A stretch of DNA of 64,000 nucleotides from Marinomonas communis (GTDB lineage Bacteria > Pseudomonadota > Gammaproteobacteria > Pseudomonadales > Marinomonadaceae). The stretch covers positions 398,902 to 462,901 of the forward strand of contig NZ_SNZA01000001.1 in NCBI RefSeq assembly GCF_004363305.1, read 5' to 3'. The position numbers were made by a program, and so were the translations under genes. The notes under the pieces were generated by a model that saw only the letters and a list, made by a program, of their open reading frames with translations, had not been told where the DNA came from and did not search any database. This document shows positions 16,264 to 25,449 of this stretch, piece by piece; position 1 is the first letter of the stretch; every line of letters starts with the position of its first letter.

Positions 16264-17934
16264 ATGTCAGAAGCGTCTAAAACTGGGAATTTCATTACCC
16301 AAATTATTGATAAAGATAACGAAACTGGCAAACACGGTGGCAAAGTCCTAACGCGCTTTCCGCCTGAGCCAAACGGTTATCTTCACATCGGCCATGCTAA
16401 ATCTATCTGCCTAAACTTCGGCATAGCACAACGTTACCAAGGCCAATGTAACTTACGCTTCGACGACACCAACCCTGAAAAAGAAAGCGTTGAGTACATC
16501 GAGTCAATAAAACGTGACGTTGAATGGCTTGGCTTTGATTGGGCGGGTGAGCCTAAATACGCATCAGACTACTTTGATAAGCTTTTTGAGCTAGCTTGCG
16601 AATTGATCAAACAAGGCAAAGCTTATGTTTGTGAGTTGAACGCAGAGCAAATGCGTGAATACCGTGGCACACTAAAAGAGCCAGGTAAAAACAGTCCATA
16701 CCGCGACCGCACGCCAGAAGAAAACTTAGCACTATTTCTAGAAATGCGTGATGGCAAATACGCTGACGGTGAGAAAGTATTACGTGCGAAAATTGATATG
16801 GCTAGCCCAAACATCAATATGCGTGATCCAATTATCTACCGTATTCGCCACGTCCATCACCATCAAACTGGTGATAAGTGGTGCGTATATCCAATGTATG
16901 ACTTCACCCACTGCCTATCAGATGCACTAGAAGGCATTACTCACTCTATTTGTACACTTGAGTTCCAAGATCACCGCCCGCTATATGACTGGACGCTTGA
17001 AACACTTGGTACTGCGCACCCACAGCAGATTGAGTTTGCGCGTCTAAACCTAAACTACACGGTGACAAGTAAGCGTAAGCTAAAACAATTGGTCGATGAA
17101 AATCACGTGGAAGCATGGGATGACCCACGTATGCCTACTATTTCAGGTATGCGTCGTCGCGGCTTCACGCCAGCTTCTATTCGAAACTTCTGTGAACGTA
17201 TCGGTGTGACTAAGTCAGACAGTATCGTTGACTTTGGTATGCTTGAACACGCAATCCGTGAAGATTTAGATGCTAATGCAAACCGCGCGATGGCCGTGCT
17301 GAACCCAATTAAGGTGACACTGACCAACTACCCAGAAGATAAAGAAGAAATCTTCACCGTTGGCAACCACCCGAAAAACGAAGAAGCAGGTACCCGTGAA
17401 GTGCCGTTTAGCAAAGAGCTTTTCATTGATGCCGCGGACTTCGAAGAAGTACCACCGCGTAAGTGGAAGCGTTTAAGTCTGGGTACTGCTGTGCGTCTGC
17501 GTGGTGGCTACGTGATTACCTGTGACGAAGCCATTAAAGACGAAAATGGTAACGTTGTTGAGCTGCTATGTTCTTACGATGAAAACACGCTTGGTGTTAA
17601 CCCAGAAGGTTACAAACCAAAAGGCGTTATCCATTGGGTAAGCGCTAAGCACGCTGTGGACGCTAAAGTTCGTCTATACGACCGTTTATTCAATGACGAA
17701 GCCCCGGATGCGAAACACGAAGGCAAAACGTTCCTAGACTTCATTAACCCTGAGTCAATGACTGTTGCAGAAAATGCGAAACTTGAGCCGTCTCTTGCGA
17801 AAGCAGAAGCGGGCGTTGGTTTCCAATTTGAACGTGAAGGTTACTTCTGTCGTGACTTGAAAGAAGAAGGTATGGTGTTTAACCGTACTGTGACACTACG
17901 TGATTCTTGGGCGAAAATCGAAGCGAAAGGCTAA
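16264..17934 (+). CDS. glnS: Glutaminyl-tRNA synthetase
   Basis: The 556-residue class I synthetase carries [16 protein letters not shown] (HIGH motif, residues 32-47) and [11 protein letters not shown] (the KMSKS-equivalent loop near residue 268), and the two beta-barrel anticodon-binding domains that follow. Size matches E. coli GlnS (554). It charges tRNA-Gln in the cytoplasm. A TATACT element lies about 60 bp upstream. cysS begins 9 bp after its stop codon. Codon use is more biased than in neighbouring genes, consistent with high expression. Confidence 0.98.
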   Translation: MSEASKTGNFITQIIDKDNETGKHGGKVLTRFPPEPNGYLHIGHAKSICLNFGIAQRYQGQCNLRFDDTNPEKESVEYIESIKRDVEWLGFDWAGEPKYASDYFDKLFELACELIKQGKAYVCELNAEQMREYRGTLKEPGKNSPYRDRTPEENLALFLEMRDGKYADGEKVLRAKIDMASPNINMRDPIIYRIRHVHHHQTGDKWCVYPMYDFTHCLSDALEGITHSICTLEFQDHRPLYDWTLETLGTAHPQQIEFARLNLNYTVTSKRKLKQLVDENHVEAWDDPRMPTISGMRRRGFTPASIRNFCERIGVTKSDSIVDFGMLEHAIREDLDANANRAMAVLNPIKVTLTNYPEDKEEIFTVGNHPKNEEAGTREVPFSKELFIDAADFEEVPPRKWKRLSLGTAVRLRGGYVITCDEAIKDENGNVVELLCSYDENTLGVNPEGYKPKGVIHWVSAKHAVDAKVRLYDRLFNDEAPDAKHEGKTFLDFINPESMTVAENAKLEPSLAKAEAGVGFQFEREGYFCRDLKEEGMVFNRTVTLRDSWAKIEAKG

Positions 17935-17942
17935 GGCATAGC

Positions 17943-19325
17943 ATGTTAAAACTGTTTAACACCATGACCGGCAAGAAAGAAGAGTTCAAGCCGATCGAGG
18001 AAGGTAAAGTAAAAATGTACGTATGTGGCATCACAGTCTATGACTTTTGCCACATTGGTCACGCGCGGGCGATGATCTCTTTCGATGTCATCACGCGATT
18101 CTTGCGTCACATTGGCTACGATTTGACATTTGTTCGTAACATCACGGACGTTGATGACAAGATCATTAAGCGTGCAGAGGAAAACGGTGAAAAGCCATCT
18201 GAGCTTACCGAACGCATGATTGCGGCAATGCACGAAGATGAATTGGCTCTAGGTAATAAACTGCCTGACCAAGAGCCTAAAGCAACTGAGTTCATGCAGC
18301 AGATCATCGACATGATCCAAGTATTAGTGGATAAAGGCTTTGCATACCAAGGCGAAAGCGGCGATGTATTTTACCGTGCAAGCAAGTTCTCTGAGTACGG
18401 CAAGTTAAACAACCGTAAACTTGAGGATATGCTAGCTGGTGCTCGAATTGAAGTGGAAGCTTCAAAAGAGCACCCAGCGGATTTCGTACTTTGGAAGCCT
18501 GCGAAAGCTGGTGAAGTCTCTTGGGATTCTCCTTGGGGCAAAGGTCGCCCAGGCTGGCACATCGAGTGTTCAGCAATGTCGACTCACTGCCTTGGTAATC
18601 ATTTTGATATCCACGGTGGCGGCCCGGATCTTAAGTTTCCACACCACGAAAACGAAATTGCGCAATCTGAAGCGGCAACAGGCGAGCAGTATGTTAATTA
18701 CTGGATGCACTGTGGAGCGGTTCGCGTAAATAACGAGAAAATGTCTAAGTCACTAGGCAACTTTTTCACGATTCGTGAAGTGCTTGAGAAGTTCAACCCA
18801 GAAGTAGTGCGTTACCTGATGGTATCGAGCCAATACCGCAGCAGTATTGATTACTCTGACTCGAGCTTGAAAGAAGCCAAGACAGCACTTGAGCGACTGT
18901 ACACAGCGCTTCGTGGTCAAGAAATCGCAAGTAGCTATGTTGCTACGGAATACACTCAACGCTTTGAAGATGCGATGCGTGATGATTTCAATACACCTGT
19001 AGCGCTTTCTGTTCTGTTCGAGTTAGTGCGTGAGCTAAACAAAGCACGTGCAGAGGGAAGCGAGCAGGCAGCAATGCTTGCAGCTGAACTTAAAGCATTG
19101 GCGGATCTTGTTGGTTTGCTATCTCAAGACCCAGAATACTTTATGCAAAACAGTACGGTTAACGAAGGTTTGTCTGCTGAAGAGATCGAAGGTTTTATTG
19201 CTGAACGTGCACAAGCACGTAAAGATAAAAACTTTGCACGCAGTGATGAGATTCGCGACTTGCTATTAGAGCAGGGGATTACACTGCTAGATACACGTGA
19301 AGGCACGACCTGGACACGTGGTTAA
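17943..19325 (+). CDS. cysS: Cysteinyl-tRNA synthetase
   Basis: The 460-residue enzyme (E. coli 461) starts [15 protein letters not shown] and contains [17 protein letters not shown] (zinc Cys and HIGH motif), WHIECSAM (second zinc Cys), [11 protein letters not shown] (zinc His) and [10 protein letters not shown] (KMSKS). An upstream frame to 17907 lies inside glnS and is rejected. It charges tRNA-Cys with cysteine. It is the second gene after glnS and ends before a good terminator. Confidence 0.98.
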   Translation: MLKLFNTMTGKKEEFKPIEEGKVKMYVCGITVYDFCHIGHARAMISFDVITRFLRHIGYDLTFVRNITDVDDKIIKRAEENGEKPSELTERMIAAMHEDELALGNKLPDQEPKATEFMQQIIDMIQVLVDKGFAYQGESGDVFYRASKFSEYGKLNNRKLEDMLAGARIEVEASKEHPADFVLWKPAKAGEVSWDSPWGKGRPGWHIECSAMSTHCLGNHFDIHGGGPDLKFPHHENEIAQSEAATGEQYVNYWMHCGAVRVNNEKMSKSLGNFFTIREVLEKFNPEVVRYLMVSSQYRSSIDYSDSSLKEAKTALERLYTALRGQEIASSYVATEYTQRFEDAMRDDFNTPVALSVLFELVRELNKARAEGSEQAAMLAAELKALADLVGLLSQDPEYFMQNSTVNEGLSAEEIEGFIAERAQARKDKNFARSDEIRDLLLEQGITLLDTREGTTWTRG

Positions 19326-19350
19326 GTCTTTACGTATTGACTGAGTATTA

Positions 19351-19376
19351 AAAAGGGAGGCTTTGCCTCCCTTTTG
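19351..19376. terminator. Terminator between cysS and uspA-like gene
   Basis: AAAAGGGAGGC and GCCTCCCTTTTG form a stem with a TTT loop and A/T flanks; it suits both convergent genes. Confidence 0.88.
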
Positions 19377-19401
19377 TTTAGATCGATGTCTCTATCTCGG
19401 A

Positions 19402-19839
19402 TCAGTCACCTGATTTAACACGAACAGCTAATACATCACATGGTGCGCCGTGCAGTACGCCATTGGCTGTTGAACCTAGAAGCAAAGCCAAGCCATGTCG
19501 GCCATGGCTGCCGACCACAATTAAGTCAGCGTTATTTTCTTCCGCTACTCGATGGATTTCGGTTTCAATACCACCCTGGGTAACGACAGTGGCTTGTACA
19601 GGAACATCTAGTTGATCAACTAAGACTTCCATTCTTTGTTTTGCTGTAGTCTGCAGTTGTTCTTGAATGTCGCTTACATCAATCGGCACATCGCCGCCGT
19701 AAGCGTAGTTTAAAGACTCAATAACGTGGATAATAGTCAGTTGACCATCAAACGCCTTGCACATTGCAGCGGCCTTGTTGGCAACTAAAATACTTTGGTC
19801 CGTTAAATCCACCGCCAAAACAATGCGTTGGTAGGGCAT
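19402..19839 (-). CDS. Universal stress protein, UspA family
   Basis: The 145-residue single-domain Usp starts MPYQRIVLAVDLTDQS and ends with the nucleotide-loop motif IVVGSHGRHGLALLLGSTANGVLH. The GxxGxH and GS-x-A/T elements suggest an ATP-binding UspA type. GGAGG is 7 nt before the ATG at 19839; an in-frame start at 19878 would overlap the divergent gene's leader. Family members are induced by starvation and stress. It is divergent from the gene at 19894. Confidence 0.92.
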   Translation of the reverse strand: MPYQRIVLAVDLTDQSILVANKAAAMCKAFDGQLTIIHVIESLNYAYGGDVPIDVSDIQEQLQTTAKQRMEVLVDQLDVPVQATVVTQGGIETEIHRVAEENNADLIVVGSHGRHGLALLLGSTANGVLHGAPCDVLAVRVKSGD

Positions 19840-19893
19840 GGGATACCTCCAATTTTGGGTTCCATTTGTTCTCAACACTTTAAGAGTAATTCA

Positions 19894-20373
19894 ATGACAG
19901 CTTTAATTGTAGTGTTTATTACCCTTTCCTTGATGGGGTCCGCTTTATGGATCATGCCTTCAAAGAGAGAGCGAGAAAAAATGTCTCTTCGGATGCTAGC
20001 TCGAAAACACAATATCACCGTTCAATTAACCAGTATTGAACTGCCCGATAAATGGGATAAGGTAACAGAAAAGGAAAGTGTCTGTGCCTATCACAAGTAT
20101 CGTGAAAAACCGCTTAAAGACTTTAGCGATATCAATGTATACCCATATGAGGTTTGGAAGCACCCGGAAGTTTGTAAAAATTGGTATGCAAGCCAATCAT
20201 TTACTCTTTCAGAGCGCGCTATTTCTATATTGGAAAAACATCATGGTGTCTTTGTGGCAATAGAAATAAGCGCAGCGAAAGTAAGCTTGTACTGGCGAGA
20301 GAAAGGTGACGAAGAAACCGTGAATGAGGCTAACGAGCTTATTGAGGACCTTTTGCAGCTTCGTCTTGGTTAG
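19894..20373 (+). CDS. Membrane-anchored protein of unknown function
   Basis: I recognise no family. The 159-residue product begins with one hydrophobic helix (residues 3-20, ALIVVFITLSLMGSALWIM), then a basic patch (KREREK), then a soluble cytoplasm-like domain of about 125 residues with three Trp and two Cys (CAYHKYREK, CKNWYASQ). AAGAG precedes the ATG at 19894; an earlier ATG at 19828 overlaps the divergent uspA-like gene and is not used. The 3' end overlaps the end of the convergent gene by 35 bp. Confidence 0.7.
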   Translation: MTALIVVFITLSLMGSALWIMPSKREREKMSLRMLARKHNITVQLTSIELPDKWDKVTEKESVCAYHKYREKPLKDFSDINVYPYEVWKHPEVCKNWYASQSFTLSERAISILEKHHGVFVAIEISAAKVSLYWREKGDEETVNEANELIEDLLQLRLG

Positions 20374-21127
20374 CCTCGGCTTGACTTTGATCTTCCAAAG
20401 AATGCATAAACTCCGAGAGCACTTCCTCGGGGTTTTCAGCATCTTGAATCGCCATGATTTGTGGTGCAAAAATCTCTTTCATTCGTTCATCGACAAACTT
20501 TTCTAATTCTTTCTTTTCTGGTCGATCAACATTATTAGATTTCAAATGTGACAAGATGACACTATATAGGGTCTGCGCTACACGCATGTCACCAGAATGA
20601 AAATTCTTGTTTGCCTGTACAATCTGACGATTCAACTGAATCCATAGGTTAAGCCAGCGTAAGTAGGTGTAGCAAAGTTTGTAGTGTGTGTTGCTAATAC
20701 GACCTTTACGACGCATGTAAAGAAGCATTTTCGCTGCTTTCGTTAACCGTTCTTTGTACTTGGTTTTCTCGTGGAAACTCATCTCATCTGGTTCAAGATT
20801 AAACTCAGTGGGTGCGTCTTCACGTTCTGCTTCAGCTTTAGCGATACGCTCTTCTATTTTTTCAGGATCATCCGAGTAGGAAACTAGTTCCCTTAAATTC
20901 TCCAAATAAAAGTCATAGAATACATCGCTGACAATCATGTCGGTATTTATGCCGCGTAAACCAATGATGTGCTGCTCCATACGATCAGCGCGATTTTGTA
21001 ACTGTAGATACTTTAGTCGACGCTCTTTTAGCTCCTGTTCTTTTTGATGTGCACGAGAGCCAATCACTACTGAAACCAGTACGATTATGAAAAGAATGAC
21101 TATAGTTAAGATCTGAAGCGTGGCCAT
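20339..21127 (-). CDS. Membrane-anchored coiled-coil protein of unknown function
   Basis: The 262-residue protein has an N-terminal membrane helix (residues 4-23) followed by a charged coiled coil (about 28-55). A helical domain with several Tyr and Trp residues (TKAAKMLLYMRRKGRISNTHYKL-type region, about 128-185) and an acidic, Glu/Gln-rich tail follow. No family recognised. It is divergent from topA and convergent with the gene at 19894, overlapping it by 35 bp. Both neighbours are single-helix anchored proteins beside topA; a shared function is only a guess. Confidence 0.7.
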   Translation of the reverse strand: MATLQILTIVILFIIVLVSVVIGSRAHQKEQELKERRLKYLQLQNRADRMEQHIIGLRGINTDMIVSDVFYDFYLENLRELVSYSDDPEKIEERIAKAEAEREDAPTEFNLEPDEMSFHEKTKYKERLTKAAKMLLYMRRKGRISNTHYKLCYTYLRWLNLWIQLNRQIVQANKNFHSGDMRVAQTLYSVILSHLKSNNVDRPEKKELEKFVDERMKEIFAPQIMAIQDAENPEEVLSEFMHSLEDQSQAEANQDEAAKGPQ

Positions 21128-21306
21128 GATTGTCCTTTTTAAATGATTTCAGTATGTTAAAGGGCAAATGCTGGACTCGGCAATAGGAATGTTGCGAATC
21201 TGTAAGGGATTGCTTGTCATATAATAGCGCTTTGCTTAATATCTGCGCCCCTAAAGTATTCAAACTACGTTCATCTTTCAAAAGTAATTAAGGCTCGAAC
21301 AACTCA

Positions 21307-23934
21307 ATGGCTAAATCTCTAGTTATCGTGGAATCGCCAGCTAAGGCGAAAACAATTAACAAATACCTCGGCAACGACTTTGTCGTAAAGTCGAGTGTAG
21401 GTCATATACGAGATCTGCCTGCAGGGACTACATCAACCTCCACTCCGCAGGAGCGTGCTAAGCAAGCGGCCTTAACTCGAAAGATGAGTCCAGAAGAAAA
21501 AGCGGTTTACAAACGCACTAAAGCTCGCAAACAGCTCATCAACCGTATGGGTGTTGACCCTGAGCAAAATTGGGCTGCTCACTACGAAGTGCTTCCTGGT
21601 AAAGAGAAAGTCGTTGATGAACTAAAACGCCTAGCCAAAAATGCTGACACTATCTATCTCGCAACCGATTTGGATAGAGAGGGTGAGGCGATTGCGTGGC
21701 ATTTACGTGAAGCCATTGGTGGTGATGACAGCCGCTATAAGCGAGTAGTGTTCAACGAGATCACTAAAAACGCCATCAAATCCGCTTTTGAGACGCCATC
21801 TGACTTGGACATGAACCGAGTCAACGCTCAACAGGCACGTCGTTTTCTTGACCGTGTTGTTGGCTTCATGGTGTCACCACTCCTGTGGGCAAAAGTTGCC
21901 CGCGGTTTATCCGCTGGTCGTGTGCAGTCTGTGGCTGTACGCCTAATTGTTGAGCGTGAAAAAGAAATTCGAGCTTTCATTCCAGAAGAGTTCTGGGAGT
22001 TGGATGCTAACTTAGCGACAAAAGATGATTCAAATATTACCTTTGAAACCGCTAAGTACCAAGGTAAAGAATACCGCCCAACGTCTAAAGAGCAGTCTGA
22101 CGAGCATGTTCAGCGAATTGAAAAGCTGCCGTTTAATGTCGCTAATCGTGAAGACAAACCGACTAAGTCTAAGCCTTCAGCACCATTTATCACGTCTACT
22201 CTGCAGCAAGCTGCCAGCACTCGCCTAAGCTTTGGTGTTAAAAAGACAATGATGCTCGCTCAACGTTTGTACGAAGCGGGTTACATTACTTACATGCGTA
22301 CTGACTCGACCAACTTGAGCCAAGAAGCGGTAGAATCTGTTCGCGAGTTTATTCAATCGAGTTACGGTGATGCTTACTTACCAAAAGAAGCACTGCGCTA
22401 TTCAAGCAAAGAGGGCGCACAAGAGGCGCACGAAGCGATTCGACCATCAAGCGTAACGGTTACCCAAGACATGCTTCAGGGCATGGATAAAGACGCTCAT
22501 CGTCTTTACGATTTGATCCGTAATCAGTTTATTGCCTGTCAAATGACGCCTGCAGAATACACGTCGACAACGATCACTGTGATGGCGGGTGAATACGAAT
22601 TACGTGCTAAAGGCCGCATCCTTCGTTTTGATGGTTACACGCGCGTGTTAACCCCTGTAGGTAAGAAAGCAGAAGATACGATCCTGCCTGATGTACAAAA
22701 AGGCGATCAACTAACCCTTCTGAACTTAGATCCGGCGCAACACTTCACGAAGCCACCGGCTCGTTTTAGTGAGGCTAGCCTTGTAAAAGAGCTAGAAAAG
22801 CGCGGCATTGGTCGTCCTTCCACTTATGCTTCGATCATCTCTACGATTCAAGATCGTGGTTATGTTCGAGTTGAAAACCGTCGTTTTTATGCTGAGAAGA
22901 TGGGAGACATTGTAACCGATCGCTTGGTGGCAAGCTTTGACGATCTAATGAACTACAGCTTCACTGCACAAATGGAAGAGAAGTTGGACGACATTGCAGA
23001 AGGCGAGCAGGATTGGATCAAAGTTCTGAATAACTTCTACTCAGATTTCAGCAAGACCTTGAATCAAGCAGAAGCTGAAGACGGTGGTATGGCTCCAAAC
23101 GAACCAACACCAACAGATATTCCTTGTCCGACATGTGGGCGCCCAATGCAGATTCGTACAGCAAGTACAGGCGTTTTCCTATCATGTTCTGGTTACGCAT
23201 TGCCACCAAAAGAGCGCTGTAAAGCCACGATCAACTTGGTAAGCGGTGATGAAGCGGTTGCTGTAGATGATGAAGAGGGCGAATCTAAAGTACTGATCAA
23301 CAAGCGTCGTTGTGATATCTGTGGCTCAGCTATGGATAGCTACTTGGTTGATGAGCATCGTAAGCTGCATGTGTGTGGTAATAATCCATCTTGTACTGGT
23401 TACGAAGTTGAGCAAGGCACCTTTAAATTGAAAGGCTATGACGGCCCTGTCATTGAATGTGACAAGTGTAGCTCTGAAATGCAGCTTAAGACTGGTCGTT
23501 TTGGTAAGTACTTCGGCTGTACCAACGAAGAATGTAAGAACACTCGTAAGCTTTTGAAAAATGGTGAAGTGGCTCCACCAAAAATGGATCCAGTACCAAT
23601 GCCTGATTTGGCATGTCAAAAAGTAGAAGATCACTATGTTTTGCGTGATGGTGCGACTGGCTTATTCTTGGCTGCAAGTCAATTCCCGCGTAAGCGTGAG
23701 ACGCGACCACCATTGGTAAAAGAGTTGAAGCCTTACATGGATCAAATTGATCCTAAATACCACTACTTCGATAAAGCCCCTTTACAGGACGAAGAGGGTA
23801 ACCCAACCGTTATTCGCTTTAGCCGTAAAACTAAAGAGCAATACATTATGACTGAAGTAGAAGGTAAGCCTACTGGCTGGAAGGCTTTCTATGAAGGTGG
23901 TAAATGGAAAATCGAACACGGTAAGAAGAAATGA
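21307..23934 (+). CDS. topA: DNA topoisomerase I
   Basis: The 875-residue type IA topoisomerase (E. coli 865) starts with the Toprim domain ([32 protein letters not shown]), has the catalytic tyrosine in [13 protein letters not shown] (about residue 330), and ends with several four-Cys zinc ribbons ([24 protein letters not shown] with CTNEEC). It relaxes negative supercoils behind RNA polymerase. A TATAAT lies at 21220-21225, about 80 bp before the start. It overlaps the next gene by 4 bp (ATGA). Confidence 0.98.
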   Translation: MAKSLVIVESPAKAKTINKYLGNDFVVKSSVGHIRDLPAGTTSTSTPQERAKQAALTRKMSPEEKAVYKRTKARKQLINRMGVDPEQNWAAHYEVLPGKEKVVDELKRLAKNADTIYLATDLDREGEAIAWHLREAIGGDDSRYKRVVFNEITKNAIKSAFETPSDLDMNRVNAQQARRFLDRVVGFMVSPLLWAKVARGLSAGRVQSVAVRLIVEREKEIRAFIPEEFWELDANLATKDDSNITFETAKYQGKEYRPTSKEQSDEHVQRIEKLPFNVANREDKPTKSKPSAPFITSTLQQAASTRLSFGVKKTMMLAQRLYEAGYITYMRTDSTNLSQEAVESVREFIQSSYGDAYLPKEALRYSSKEGAQEAHEAIRPSSVTVTQDMLQGMDKDAHRLYDLIRNQFIACQMTPAEYTSTTITVMAGEYELRAKGRILRFDGYTRVLTPVGKKAEDTILPDVQKGDQLTLLNLDPAQHFTKPPARFSEASLVKELEKRGIGRPSTYASIISTIQDRGYVRVENRRFYAEKMGDIVTDRLVASFDDLMNYSFTAQMEEKLDDIAEGEQDWIKVLNNFYSDFSKTLNQAEAEDGGMAPNEPTPTDIPCPTCGRPMQIRTASTGVFLSCSGYALPPKERCKATINLVSGDEAVAVDDEEGESKVLINKRRCDICGSAMDSYLVDEHRKLHVCGNNPSCTGYEVEQGTFKLKGYDGPVIECDKCSSEMQLKTGRFGKYFGCTNEECKNTRKLLKNGEVAPPKMDPVPMPDLACQKVEDHYVLRDGATGLFLAASQFPRKRETRPPLVKELKPYMDQIDPKYHYFDKAPLQDEEGNPTVIRFSRKTKEQYIMTEVEGKPTGWKAFYEGGKWKIEHGKKK

Positions 23935-24401
23935 GTAGCTCAAGCTTAGCAAGCGTAACCAACCAGCGTCTAGACGCTGCTAGAAGACTGCTTCAGCAAG
24001 CAACAGAAATGGATAACGATTGGATGACTCAAAGCCTCGAGTCATCTGCATTGTTCCAGTTAAGAAGTGGCCTGAATGGATTGCTGCAAGAGGTGAAAAC
24101 CTCTTACAGCCTACCTGCTGCTCTCGATTTAGACTTGTTGCTTCAAGCCGCAAATGCGAAAGGGATCAGTGTTCCTGTGCTGAATGAGTTGGCACTATTG
24201 AAAAGCAATGGTCAATCTTGGTTGAGCCAATTGCATATTGCCTTCCAAGCCGCCTTAGATTGCCAAGTGGCTAATCAGTCCTATGGAGCAGGAGTGGAAT
24301 TGATTGGTCGCGGCTCTGATGCTGGCACATCTACGAAATACATTTTGAGCTCTTTAACAGAGCTAGTCTTACGCTACCGCGAAGACGCAGCTGAATATTA
24401 G
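23931..24401 (+). CDS. DUF6586-like protein downstream of topA
   Basis: The 156-residue helical protein has no signal peptide or membrane helix. It overlaps the topA stop codon by 4 bp, so it is translationally coupled. Genes in the same place (topA, then a small helical protein, then a short acidic protein, then lexA) occur in Pseudomonas, where the first is assigned to DUF6586; this assignment is from memory and context. Function unknown. The next gene's start overlaps its TAG. Confidence 0.65.
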   Translation: MSSSSLASVTNQRLDAARRLLQQATEMDNDWMTQSLESSALFQLRSGLNGLLQEVKTSYSLPAALDLDLLLQAANAKGISVPVLNELALLKSNGQSWLSQLHIAFQAALDCQVANQSYGAGVELIGRGSDAGTSTKYILSSLTELVLRYREDAAEY

Positions 24402-24403
24402 TG

Positions 24404-24670
24404 ATGAAAGATACATACTTAGAAATTGTCGAATTGGAAAATGGTGAGATTGTCTTACGCCCAGCAGGGGAGGATGACGATAAAACTCCTATTGCAACAC
24501 TCACGATTTCCGATGATACGAAAGACTTCCTAAAAGACCGTTATTTTGAGCTTGCCAAGTGCATGTTCCATGCGGGCATCGACTTCGTTTATTCAGAAGA
24601 TTTCGGTGGCATGGATTCGTCTGAAGGCGATGTGCACGATGAAGAGTTTATGCCGCGGATTTTGCATTAA
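24404..24670 (+). CDS. Small acidic conserved protein in topA operon
   Basis: The 88-residue protein is strongly acidic (EDDDK, DEEFMP) with an N-terminal beta pattern (YLEIVELENGEIVLRPA) and a helix with one Cys. It resembles the short acidic protein found between topA and lexA in Pseudomonas. A GTG three bases earlier overlaps the previous stop codon; I take the ATG at 24404. It ends before a terminator shared with lexA. Function unknown. Confidence 0.7.
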   Translation: MKDTYLEIVELENGEIVLRPAGEDDDKTPIATLTISDDTKDFLKDRYFELAKCMFHAGIDFVYSEDFGGMDSSEGDVHDEEFMPRILH

Positions 24671-24702
24671 ATAAACCGTATCGAATCATGGTCAATGCCA
24701 TA

Positions 24703-24730
24703 AAAAAGCCTCTATCACTAGAGGCTTTTC
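24703..24730. terminator. Terminator between topA operon and lexA
   Basis: AAAAGCCTCTA and TAGAGGCTTTT form a stem around a short TCAC loop with A and T flanks; it suits both convergent units. Confidence 0.87.
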
Positions 24731-24752
24731 AGGAATTGATTATAAGAATTGA

Positions 24753-25379
24753 TTAGTGGCCTCGTCGTATTACGCCAACCGACAGCCCTTCAATGGCAAA
24801 GTCTTCGCTTTCCAGATCTACGATAATGTCATTAAATTCTTCGTTTTCCGGGATTAAGCGAACTTCACGACCTTTTTGCTCAAATCGCTTCACGGTTACT
24901 TCGTCACCGATGCGGGCCACCACGATCTGACCATTGCGAACGGTGTGAGTTTTGTGGACAGCTATCAGGTCACCATCTAGAATGCCTGCGTCTTTCATAC
25001 TCATGCCGTTAACAGACAGTAAGTAGTCAGCTTTTGGTGAGAACATTTCGGCGGCAATAGGGATTCTGGCATCGATGTTCTCTTGTGCCAAAATTGGATA
25101 ACCTGCGGCGACTCGTCCAACGATTGGTAAAGTGCCAGCTTCATCGTTCGCACTAACAGGTGCTTCTTGCTCTACAAGGCGAATGCCACGAGAAGCGCCA
25201 GAAAGCATTTCTATTGCGCCTTTTTTGCTAAGCGCTTTTAAATGTTCTTCTGCTGCGTTTGGTGAGCGAAAGCCTAAACGCGCCGCAATTTCAGCACGAG
25301 TAGGTGGAAAACCTGTTTCGTTAATAAATTCGCGAATTGTTTCTAGTACGTCAGACTGTCTTTTTGTTAATTTAATCAT
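24753..25379 (-). CDS. lexA: SOS repressor LexA
   Basis: The 208-residue repressor has the N-terminal winged helix ([24 protein letters not shown]). The self-cleavage site is Ala92-Gly93 in VAAGYP, with the catalytic pair Ser127 (GMSMKDAG) and Lys164 (VTVKRF). RecA-stimulated cleavage turns on SOS genes. Two perfect LexA boxes lie between its start and dinG, so it should be autoregulated. The division inhibitor sulA, which follows lexA in Pseudomonas, is not next to it here. Confidence 0.98.
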   Translation of the reverse strand: MIKLTKRQSDVLETIREFINETGFPPTRAEIAARLGFRSPNAAEEHLKALSKKGAIEMLSGASRGIRLVEQEAPVSANDEAGTLPIVGRVAAGYPILAQENIDARIPIAAEMFSPKADYLLSVNGMSMKDAGILDGDLIAVHKTHTVRNGQIVVARIGDEVTVKRFEQKGREVRLIPENEEFNDIIVDLESEDFAIEGLSVGVIRRGH

Positions 25380-25386
25380 ACGGCAT

Positions 25387-25402
25387 CTGTTTGTTTATAC
25401 AG
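25387..25402. promoter_or_regulatory. LexA (SOS) box 1
   Basis: CTGT-N8-ACAG matches the LexA consensus exactly. It is 8 bp from the lexA start and about 50 bp from the dinG start. Confidence 0.92.
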
Positions 25403-25405
25403 TTA

Positions 25406-25421
25406 CTGTTATTATATACAG
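25406..25421. promoter_or_regulatory. LexA (SOS) box 2
   Basis: A second perfect CTGT-N8-ACAG, with the TATTATAT core typical of strong SOS boxes, lies 3 bp after the first. It probably serves lexA and dinG together. Confidence 0.92.
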
Positions 25422-25449
25422 CTATCAATCAATTGCTCAACTATATTCC

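Noticed and set aside
25132..25449. Long 5' extension of the dinG reading frame
   Set aside because: It lies entirely antisense to lexA and over the SOS boxes; the ATG at 25450 gives the family length.
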